This document shows positions 1 through 4,525 of a DNA stretch of 6,706 nt, in pieces. A model generated the notes under the pieces. The model worked only from the letters and a program-made list of their open reading frames with translations. It did not search any database and was not told the origin of the DNA. Position numbers and translations under genes: made by a program. Numbering within the stretch: position 1 is the stretch's first letter; the number at the start of each line of letters is the position of its first letter. The DNA is from Candidatus Woesearchaeota archaeon (lineage in GTDB: Archaea > Nanobdellota > Nanobdellia > Woesearchaeales > DSVV01): the NCBI GenBank assembly GCA_023267795.1, contig JAHFMP010000019.1:3914-10619 (forward strand). Direction: 5' to 3'.

Positions 1-95
1 GCACCAATCATGATTAGGATTACAAGAAATGCCCATCCATAAGTCATTAAGAATTCCAATGCACCTTGTGCTTTTTTTGTATCACAATTATTCAC
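1..95 (-). CDS. Type IV pilin-like protein with class III signal peptide (partial, N-terminus only)
   Basis: The minus strand from 95 down to the window edge encodes MNNCDTKKA followed by QGALEFLMTYGWAFLVILIM, then runs off the window. A short charged leader ending in KKA, then Q-G-A-L-E-F and an unbroken hydrophobic stretch, is the class III signal peptide of archaeal type IV pilin-like proteins. In this family a prepilin peptidase cuts just before the Q (here between A9 and Q10), and the hydrophobic helix anchors the subunit or packs in a filament core. QGALEFLMTYGWA is especially typical of DPANN genomes (known from the family). The start is chosen as GTG at 95-93, the only usual start codon in frame between an upstream in-frame stop and the motif. 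It overlaps the SD-like GAGGTGA, which is odd. Whether the product is a pilus subunit or another secreted protein with this anchor cannot be told, because the mature domain is missing. Confidence 0.82.
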   Translation of the reverse strand, partial: MNNCDTKKAQGALEFLMTYGWAFLVILIMIG

Positions 96-140
96 CTCTA
101 AAAAATCAGATCACTTATAGATATCTCTTCATGCTTCTTA

Positions 141-158
141 TATATAAAGTTTTTTAAA
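141..158 (-). promoter_or_regulatory. BRE/TATA promoter of the pilin-like gene
   Basis: Read on the minus strand, positions 148-141 are TTTATATA, a perfect archaeal TATA octamer, preceded by an A-rich BRE-like stretch (about 155-149). With the roughly 30-nt offset from the first TATA base seen elsewhere in this window, transcription would start near 118, giving a short leader of about 22 nt before GTG 95. Confidence 0.6.
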
Positions 159-194
159 AATTCTTTATGAGCAAAGAGAATGTCAGGATTTTTT

Positions 195-209
195 AGAAAA
201 GTATATAAA
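195..209 (+). promoter_or_regulatory. BRE/TATA promoter of the aIF5A gene
   Basis: GAAAAG followed by TATATAAA (TATA 202-209) is a good BRE plus TATA pair. The predicted transcription start is about 230-232, so the mRNA has a leader of about 43 nt before ATG 275. It probably drives aIF5A and perhaps the downstream L40e and lipoprotein genes, since no comparably strong promoter lies between them. Confidence 0.6.
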
Positions 210-219
210 AAGATAATAA

Positions 220-247
220 GTTCAGAGTAAGTGGTTCAGAGAAAGAG
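220..247 (+). repeat. Imperfect 14-bp tandem repeat in the aIF5A leader
   Basis: GTTCAGAGTAAGTG (220-233) is followed directly by GTTCAGAGAAAGAG (234-247), matching at 12 of 14 bases. It lies across or just downstream of the predicted transcription start of aIF5A. It may be an old tandem duplication; a function as a binding site is not supported by anything else here. Confidence 0.55.
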
Positions 248-262
248 AACGAGTAAACTATT

Positions 263-271
263 GAGGGATGA
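263..271 (+). promoter_or_regulatory. Shine-Dalgarno-like site that fixes the aIF5A start
   Basis: GAGGGATGA, a partial match to the archaeal anti-SD complement GGAGGTGA, ends three bases before ATG 275; its GAGG core sits about 8 nt upstream of that start. It supports ATG 275 and shows that aIF5A is translated from a leadered mRNA, unlike the leaderless genes further downstream. Confidence 0.5.
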
Positions 272-274
272 TTT

Positions 275-691
275 ATGGAAGAAGGAGAAGTACAAGGGGA
301 AGTACGATTTTCAACAGCAGGTGCAATGAAAAAAGGATCTTTTATCATTATCGATAGTGTTGCGTGCAGAGTAACAGATACGCAAACAAGCAAGCCTGGA
401 AAACATGGACATGCAAAAATCAGAATTACTGCAGTTGGAATTTTAGATGAGAAAAAAAGAGAATTAGTATGTCCTGCGCATGATAATGTAAATGCCCCTA
501 TTATTGAAAAAAGAACTGCACAGGTATTGTCTGTTTCAGGTGATACTGCAAATATAATGGATTCAGAATCATTTGAAACATTTGACCTTAACATTCCAGA
601 AGAGCTTAAGGCAGATGTTGTGGAAGGCTGCAGCGTGCTGTATTGGATTATTACAGGAACAAAAGTTATGAAGCAGCTAAAATCAGAATAA
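275..691 (+). CDS. Translation factor aIF5A (hypusine-type)
   Basis: This 138-residue protein is the archaeal ortholog of eIF5A/EF-P. It acts in the cytoplasm at the ribosomal E site, where the modified lysine reaches towards the peptidyl-transferase centre and relieves stalling, for example at proline runs (family knowledge). The N-terminal SH3-like domain (about 1-70) contains the signature TSKPGKHGHAKIRI, in which K43 (the K of GKHG) is the lysine converted to deoxyhypusine or hypusine by deoxyhypusine synthase. The C-terminal half (about 71-138) is the OB-fold domain. Length is normal for archaeal members and the modification loop is intact. The start is ATG 275, supported by the upstream SD-like site and alignment with the family N-terminus. 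L40e follows after about 107 nt on the same strand, a translation-gene grouping consistent with co-expression. Identification is secure. Confidence 0.97.
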   Translation: MEEGEVQGEVRFSTAGAMKKGSFIIIDSVACRVTDTQTSKPGKHGHAKIRITAVGILDEKKRELVCPAHDNVNAPIIEKRTAQVLSVSGDTANIMDSESFETFDLNIPEELKADVVEGCSVLYWIITGTKVMKQLKSE

Positions 692-725
692 AATCTAAAA
701 GGATAAAAATAATATATGGAATATG

Positions 726-764
726 GGAGGTGAAAAATTCTTCATGAGCAAATGTAGTTTGTGA
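726..764 (+). promoter_or_regulatory. Strong Shine-Dalgarno plus six-codon upstream open frame before L40e
   Basis: GGAGGTGA (726-733) is the best SD match in the window. Ten bases later ATG 744 opens a frame of only six codons (M-S-K-C-S-L) ending at TGA 762-764. The L40e start is at 799 in another frame, and its own frame has a stop at 772-774, so this SD cannot directly serve L40e at normal spacing. It may be a leader peptide or ribosome-loading site that couples to L40e by re-initiation, or the relic of a displaced start. Translation of the mini-frame is an inference. Confidence 0.4.
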
Positions 765-781
765 GCAAATGTAGTTTGTGA
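745..781 (+). repeat. Exact 17-bp tandem duplication upstream of L40e
   Basis: TGAGCAAATGTAGTTTG occurs twice without a gap (745-761 and 762-778), with three further matching bases (779-781). The first copy covers most of the six-codon upstream frame and the second pushes the L40e start 17 nt further from the strong SD. The identity of the copies suggests a recent duplication. Confidence 0.9.
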
Positions 782-798
782 ATGTTGGAATTTTTATT

Positions 799-960
799 AT
801 GGTGAGATTTCCAGAAGCAGAATCGCGGTTGTTCAAGAATAAGTTTGTCTGCAGAAATTGCAAGACAACGGTTCGCGGCTCAAACATGAAAGTTTTGGCA
901 GGCAAAGTCTCTTGCAGAAAATGCAACTCAAAGGCACTGCGGCCAAAGAAGAAGAAATAA
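799..960 (+). CDS. rpl40e: Large-subunit ribosomal protein L40e
   Basis: A 53-residue basic protein of the 50S subunit, archaeal counterpart of eL40, the protein that eukaryotes make as a ubiquitin fusion. There is no ubiquitin part here, as is normal in archaea. Diagnostic features are the N-terminal FPEAESRLF, two CxxC pairs (C18/C21 and C39/C42) forming a zinc ribbon, and the C-terminal KALRPKKKK. The two CxxC pairs are 17 residues apart, clearly longer than the spacing of about 10 I recall for common archaeal L40e, so the knuckle is extended. ATG 799 is preferred over the in-frame GTG 778 because MVRFPEAE matches the family start; no good SD stands before it (only a weak TTGGA at 785-789). 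The gene ends one base before the next coding region, so the two are probably co-transcribed. Identification is firm; the exact start is slightly less so. Confidence 0.94.
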   Translation: MVRFPEAESRLFKNKFVCRNCKTTVRGSNMKVLAGKVSCRKCNSKALRPKKKK

Positions 961-961
961 C

Positions 962-2062
962 ATGCAACAAAAATATTCAAAAAACTTTATTTCATGTATG
1001 ATTGTAATTGTTTTTCTTTTAACTATTTTGAGTGCTGGCTGTTCTGATGATGATAATACTCTGGAAAAACTTCGCTCAAAAGAACATAGCTCATATTTTG
1101 TTGAGCCCGGTGAGAGTACGACAACTGTGACAATTACTGAACCAGAGCCTTCTTCTGATAAAGGCAAAAACACTGATTTGGATAGTCCTGTTGTTTATGT
1201 TTTTATCATTACCCACGTTGAAGAGCCAGATGGTACATCAAATAATCCTGATTTTGTAGCAGATGAAGATGTCTTTCATTTTCAGCGATCCATGGTGTTA
1301 GAATATGCAGAAATGTTATATAATGAAGGAGCAAAACTCAATTATCAATCAGACTGGAACTTTTTACAGGCAATGTTATTGTATGATGATGGAGAGAATA
1401 CAAATGGCAAAAATCTTGCACAATATTTAGCAGAAGACCTTCATTTTGCTGTTGATCCCCACGCACATGAATCAAAATATAATTATGCAGATGTTGCTTA
1501 TTTAATAACGCAGGTTTTAGAAGATGATAGTCCTCCTCAAGTTGCAGGTGGAGGTATTTATTATCCGATATCAAGCTCCAAGATAGATCATCTCAATAGC
1601 AAAATACAAGGAAAAGTGTATGACTATACATGGAGCCCGGATATTTTATTGTCAGGTGGAACATTATTCCATCAAGGAGAGGATGCAGAAGTTTCAGGAG
1701 TATGGAATCCGGCAAGCAGCAAAGAATATTTCACTCATGATGAAAACAAGGCTGCAACTGTTGGAACATATACAGGAGATGTTAAGGGAATATTATATTT
1801 ACTTGAATTAGCACAGAAAGGAGAGCTTGATAGTAATAAAATATATACAGCATCATTAAATTATCATCAACGTAATATAGACAGTTCTGCAGATATAGAA
1901 GAAATCAGAAAAGAGATTGAATTAATAAAAGAAGCTGATGAAGGCCACATTATTGTCTTTGCAACAATGCAGGAGATCGTGGAAGATTGGAAGGAAAAGT
2001 ATAATAGTGCGCCAAATATTCTTTATGCAGAAAACTATGATGTGCCAGGAGATTGGAAATGA
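962..2062 (+). CDS. Secreted lipoprotein with probable polysaccharide-deacetylase-like barrel
   Basis: This 366-residue protein starts with a lipoprotein signal: basic N-terminus, hydrophobic core and lipobox LSAGC with the lipidated Cys at 27. A T/E/P-rich linker (about 46-75) should hold the domain away from the membrane. From about 77 on, the order of elements resembles a NodB-type glycoside hydrolase/deacetylase barrel: strand VVYVFIITHVEEPD (T84, H85, E87), a helix, strand AKLNYQSDW, strand HFAVDPHAHES with candidate metal ligands H167 and H169, then YTWSPDILLSGG (222-233), H237 and SGVW (245-248), and a last strand HIIVFATMQEIVEDW. The classic TFDD motif is absent, so activity and substrate (a surface glycan or peptide-linked sugar) are inference. 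It starts one base after the L40e stop, with only a purine-rich GAAGAA upstream, so translation may be coupled. It resembles the lipoprotein at 4526-5659 in design. The reading frame is secure; the enzymatic class is moderate. Confidence 0.8.
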   Translation: MQQKYSKNFISCMIVIVFLLTILSAGCSDDDNTLEKLRSKEHSSYFVEPGESTTTVTITEPEPSSDKGKNTDLDSPVVYVFIITHVEEPDGTSNNPDFVADEDVFHFQRSMVLEYAEMLYNEGAKLNYQSDWNFLQAMLLYDDGENTNGKNLAQYLAEDLHFAVDPHAHESKYNYADVAYLITQVLEDDSPPQVAGGGIYYPISSSKIDHLNSKIQGKVYDYTWSPDILLSGGTLFHQGEDAEVSGVWNPASSKEYFTHDENKAATVGTYTGDVKGILYLLELAQKGELDSNKIYTASLNYHQRNIDSSADIEEIRKEIELIKEADEGHIIVFATMQEIVEDWKEKYNSAPNILYAENYDVPGDWK

Positions 2063-2137
2063 AAATGTTCATTTACTAATTCTATTAATAATTTATGTAA
2101 TTTTTCCCAATCACATCCACAGGATAGAACATTTAAC

Positions 2138-2155
2138 TTCGGAATCTATTCCGAG
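2138..2155 (+). promoter_or_regulatory. Operator-like palindrome 1 upstream of the AAA ATPase
   Basis: TTCGGAATCTATTCCGAG is an inverted repeat with seven of nine base pairs matching around its centre. It shares TTCGGAAT and CCGA with the second box, whose centre is 32 bp downstream, about three helical turns. No T-run follows it, so it is not a good terminator; a binding site for a dimeric regulator is more likely. Confidence 0.55.
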
Positions 2156-2169
2156 AAAATAGCTAAAAG

Positions 2170-2187
2170 TTCGGAATAGAAACCGAA
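2170..2187 (+). promoter_or_regulatory. Operator-like palindrome 2, overlapping the BRE
   Basis: TTCGGAATAGAAACCGAA matches box 1 at 13 of 18 bases and has perfect TTCGG/CCGAA arms. It ends three bases before the TATA octamer, so a bound protein would cover the BRE and compete with TFB. This arrangement suggests repression or autoregulation of the ATPase gene. Confidence 0.55.
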
Positions 2188-2198
2188 ATATTTAAATA
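2182..2198 (+). promoter_or_regulatory. BRE/TATA promoter of the AAA ATPase (leaderless)
   Basis: ACCGAAA followed by TTTAAATA (TATA 2191-2198) is a strong archaeal promoter. Its first TATA base is 30 nt before ATG 2221, so transcription should begin at or next to the A of that ATG. This argues against the upstream ATGs at 2203 and 2206, which lie before the expected transcription start. Confidence 0.7.
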
Positions 2199-2220
2199 CC
2201 CAATGATGCTACTAAGAATA

Positions 2221-3510
2221 ATGTTCGAAAAAATTTTAACAGAACAAAACAAACAATGGGTAGGAGCTTCATCAGAAACTGGATTTCTTCGAGACAAAAT
2301 AAAGGAGATTCTTCTTTATGCTAATAAAAGACAAATTCTTGTTATTACTGGAATCAGGCGATGTGGAAAAAGCTATTTGTTAAAGCAGATTATTCAACAC
2401 CTCCTACAGAATAAGATACATAAAAAAAATATATTATTTCTAAACCTTGAACAGCCATCATTTGATGAGGTGCGGGAAAAAGTTGTTTATCTTGACAAAA
2501 TTTTTGAAGAATTTATGAGTTTGACAGAACCGAGTGGGAACGTATTTCTTTTTCTGGATGAAGTGCAGTTTTTTCACAATTGGCAGGTATTTGTTAAAGC
2601 AAAATATGAGACAGAACAGGTAAAGTTTTTTCTGACTGGTTCAAATTCATGGCTTCTTTCTTCTGAATATGCGACAATGCTTTCAGGAAGAACAATTCAT
2701 TTTGAACTCTTTCCATTTAGTTTTAGAGAATTTCTTCAGACAAAAAAAATAGATGGAAACAACAGGATACTGCTTGCATCCAATCAAAGAGCTATAAAAA
2801 AAGCATTTCAAGAATATGTATCTTGGGGGGGATTTCCAGAAGTATTATTAACAGAAGGAGAAGAACAAAAAAAAGAACTGCTTATTAATTATTATAACAC
2901 TATTGTCTATCGCGATGTTATTCCACGTTTTCATATAGTTAATATCAGGCAAACACAAGAGCTTGCGCATTATCTTATTTCAAACCCGGGAAAAATATGC
3001 AGCTATAATCAACTCAGCAAAACATTAGGGTTATCAGATAAGACAGTCAAAGAATACATTAAATATTTTTCTCAAGCCTATCTTTTATTTGAAGTAAGCA
3101 AGTATTCAAATTCTCTTAAAAAACAGCTTGTCAATCCCAAAAAGATATATGTAAGTGATATTGGTTTTACAAAAGCATTGGGATTTAGCTCAACAGAAGA
3201 TTCAGGCCGTATTTTGGAAAACTGTGTTTTTATTGAATTAAAGAGAAGAAAAAAAGAAGTATATTATCATAATGAGAATAAAGAATGCGATTTTGTTGTG
3301 CGAGAAGCAAGAAAGATTGTCCAAGCAATCCAAGTGTGTCAGGTTCTGCATAAGGAAAATAAAGATCGAGAAATAAAAGGGCTTCTTGATGCAATGAAAA
3401 TCTATAATCTCAAAGAAGGACTTATACTTACTGAAGATCAAGAAGAAATTATTAAAGAAGAAAAATGTTCAATTCATGTTATTCCTGTCTGGAAATGGCT
3501 CCTCTCCTAA
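2221..3510 (+). CDS. AAA_14 / DUF4143 family ATPase
   Basis: This 429-residue cytoplasmic protein belongs to the archaeal/bacterial AAA_14-DUF4143 ATPases, which are common but poorly understood. Visible parts: Walker A GIRRCGKS (44-51, K50), Walker B VFLFLDE (108-114) with the following Q116, a sensor-1-like TGSNS (139-143), SGRT (155-158), the family motif LFPFSFREFL (163-172) and SWGGFPEV (201-208). A winged-helix-like segment spans about 246-295, with LSKTLGLSDKTVKEYIKYF at 265-283. The C-terminal PD-(D/E)xK-type fold shows E333, ECDFVV (D357) and IQVC (370-373), where the usual catalytic lysine is not evident. ATG 2221 is chosen instead of 2203 because of promoter spacing and because MFEKILTEQN looks like a natural family start. 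The gene is alone on its transcript and preceded by two palindromic boxes. The HTH-like segment makes autoregulation conceivable, as inference. Roles in defence, mobile DNA or regulation have all been suggested for relatives; none can be chosen here. Confidence 0.93.
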   Translation: MFEKILTEQNKQWVGASSETGFLRDKIKEILLYANKRQILVITGIRRCGKSYLLKQIIQHLLQNKIHKKNILFLNLEQPSFDEVREKVVYLDKIFEEFMSLTEPSGNVFLFLDEVQFFHNWQVFVKAKYETEQVKFFLTGSNSWLLSSEYATMLSGRTIHFELFPFSFREFLQTKKIDGNNRILLASNQRAIKKAFQEYVSWGGFPEVLLTEGEEQKKELLINYYNTIVYRDVIPRFHIVNIRQTQELAHYLISNPGKICSYNQLSKTLGLSDKTVKEYIKYFSQAYLLFEVSKYSNSLKKQLVNPKKIYVSDIGFTKALGFSSTEDSGRILENCVFIELKRRKKEVYYHNENKECDFVVREARKIVQAIQVCQVLHKENKDREIKGLLDAMKIYNLKEGLILTEDQEEIIKEEKCSIHVIPVWKWLLS

Positions 3511-3526
3511 ATGGCTCCTCTCCTAA
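3493..3526 (+). repeat. Exact 16-bp tandem duplication across the ATPase stop codon
   Basis: ATGGCTCCTCTCCTAA occurs at 3495-3510 and again at 3511-3526, and two bases upstream (3493-3494) also match. Copy 1 encodes the last residues and stop of the ATPase; copy 2 lies just outside the gene. Because the duplicated unit ends with the stop codon, the protein is unchanged. Confidence 0.9.
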
Positions 3527-3742
3527 CAGTCCGAAATTCCACTATGTATGATATGTGATGGTGTAATTCTTGTAAAAAAAACTGAAATGCAGATAGGTTT
3601 CTAAAGACAGAACAAAAATAATGAGGCACTTCAAAGAGTTTAATTTATGAAATTCTTTGGATACTTTTTCAGTGGAAATTTGATCTGCTTCTTTCATTCT
3701 CTCTTCAATTTTCTTACTTCTATAAGAAAGCACTATTATTTT
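3511..3742. other. Spacer between convergent genes, with a doubtful small frame
   Basis: This 232-base spacer separates the ends of the ATPase and DedA genes. It contains a duplicated copy of the ATPase 3' end (to 3526). On the minus strand there is an 8-T run (3581-3574) that could end DedA transcripts by the archaeal oligo-T mechanism. A minus-strand frame runs from GTG 3733 (or ATG 3697, preceded by GAAGAGAGA) to 3542, at most 63 residues. Its first half is charged and helical (KKIEERMKEADQISTEKVSKEF), its second half looks like random hydrophobic sequence, and no family is recognised. GTG 3733 lies nine bases after the DedA stop. It may be a decayed gene fragment or chance; I do not call it as a gene. 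Confidence 0.35.
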
Positions 3743-4420
3743 TTAAATGTTGTCAAATTTTTCTCCTCTTGTTTTCCACCAACTCGTCATAAGCTCTTTC
3801 ACTAAAGGAACAAAAGAAACAACAATAATCCCCATAATCACCAGCGTAAAGTTTTCTTTGACAATCGGAATATTTCCAAAATAATAGCCACCTGACAAGA
3901 ACACAATGCACCATAATACAGCACCGACAATATTATAGGCAACAAATTTCAACCAGTTCATTTTTCCAATGCCTGCAACAAACGGTGCAAATGTTCTGAT
4001 GATAGGCATGAATCGTGCAGCAATGATTGTTTTTGGCCCATGTTTCTCGTAAAATGCCCTTGTCTTCAGCAAATAATCTTTGTTGAAAAGCAGTGATTTC
4101 TCTTTTTTGAATATTTTTGGTCCAATGTAATTTCCAATAGAATAGTTTAGAAAATCACCGAGAACAGCGGCAAGGAAAATTATGAAAAATAGCCATGAAA
4201 GATTCAAAGAGCCAAGCGCAGCAAATGCTCCTGCTGCAAACAATAGGGAATCCCCTGGTAAAAATGGGGTGATAATTAATCCTGTTTCGCAAAAAATGAC
4301 AAGAAACAGAATTGCATATGTCCAGATGTCGTATGTTTCAATAATCCATTGAAGATGGATGTCAAGATGGAGAATAATATCGAGAAATGTTGTAAAAAAT
4401 GTTTGCAATATATCGAGCAT
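3743..4420 (-). CDS. DedA family membrane protein (VTT/SNARE-associated domain)
   Basis: A 225-residue polytopic membrane protein of the DedA family, whose members are linked to envelope lipid translocation (undecaprenyl-phosphate or phospholipid flipping) and membrane-potential maintenance in bacteria. The four residues reported as essential in E. coli YqjA (E39, D51, R130, R136) have equivalents at a constant offset of six: E45 in CETG, D57 in FLPGD, R136 in ARFMP and R142 in IIRTF. The AGIGKM (149-154) and NIVGAVLW (163-170) blocks also fit. Re-entrant and transmembrane segments cover about 33-52, 58-90, 144-180 and 190-209. ATG 4420 is preferred over TTG 4435, because the promoter TATA starts exactly 30 nt upstream of it and no SD is present. 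It is divergent from the lipoprotein at 4526 and convergent with the ATPase. In an archaeon the transported lipid carrier would probably be an isoprenoid phosphate; that is inference. Confidence 0.95.
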   Translation of the reverse strand: MLDILQTFFTTFLDIILHLDIHLQWIIETYDIWTYAILFLVIFCETGLIITPFLPGDSLLFAAGAFAALGSLNLSWLFFIIFLAAVLGDFLNYSIGNYIGPKIFKKEKSLLFNKDYLLKTRAFYEKHGPKTIIAARFMPIIRTFAPFVAGIGKMNWLKFVAYNIVGAVLWCIVFLSGGYYFGNIPIVKENFTLVIMGIIVVSFVPLVKELMTSWWKTRGEKFDNI

Positions 4421-4442
4421 GGAACAATGAAACAATTCTTAT

Positions 4443-4456
4443 TTGATAAATGTTGT
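4443..4456 (-). promoter_or_regulatory. TATA promoter of DedA (leaderless)
   Basis: On the minus strand, TTTATCAA (4450-4443) preceded by CCACAACA is a somewhat weak TATA/BRE. Its first base lies 30 nt before ATG 4420, the same offset as in three other genes of the window, and no SD stands before that ATG. A leaderless transcript is predicted. Confidence 0.5.
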
Positions 4457-4489
4457 GGTTTGGCACATAAAAAGAAAAAATAAGGAATA

Positions 4490-4503
4490 AGAAACTATTT
4501 ATA
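4490..4503 (+). promoter_or_regulatory. BRE/TATA promoter of the second lipoprotein (leaderless)
   Basis: AGAAAC followed by TATTTATA (4496-4503) stands exactly 30 nt before ATG 4526, placing the transcription start at the start codon. The divergent DedA TATA begins 46 bp away, so the 105-bp spacer is essentially two back-to-back core promoters. Confidence 0.65.
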
Positions 4504-4525
4504 CAAGCAAAGGCTGCAACATACT

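Noticed and set aside
167..196. Nine-codon frame ATGAGCAAA... after the TATATAAA at 141
   Set aside because: It has no SD, and the TATA there reads better as the minus-strand pilin promoter; the shared ATGAGCAAA with the mini-frame at 744 is probably chance.
193..594. Minus-strand 133-codon frame antisense to aIF5A
   Set aside because: It is the complement of a secure conserved gene and shows no recognisable domain.
666..980. Minus-strand frame opposite L40e
   Set aside because: It is a shadow of L40e and its flanks; the plus strand carries the conserved zinc-ribbon protein.
2138..2187. The inverted repeats as a transcription terminator for the upstream lipoprotein
   Set aside because: No T-run follows either hairpin, the loops would be short, and the boxes abut the BRE/TATA of the next gene, so operator sites fit better.
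2203..2220. ATG 2203 (or 2206) as the start of the ATPase
   Set aside because: These codons lie only about 8-15 nt after the TATA octamer and so before the expected transcription start; ATG 2221 fits the 30-nt rule.
3529..3540. GTCCGAAATTCC after the ATPase stop as a third operator copy
   Set aside because: Only a six-base half-site (TCCGAA) matches, with no palindromic partner.
3865..3878. TCGGAATATTTCCA inside dedA, similar to the operator boxes
   Set aside because: It lies within well-conserved coding sequence (YFGNIP region), lacks the full CCGA arm, and is not near a promoter.
4421..4435. TTG at 4435 as the DedA start
   Set aside because: It adds five residues with no SD and lies upstream of the predicted transcription start; ATG 4420 is positioned by the TATA box.
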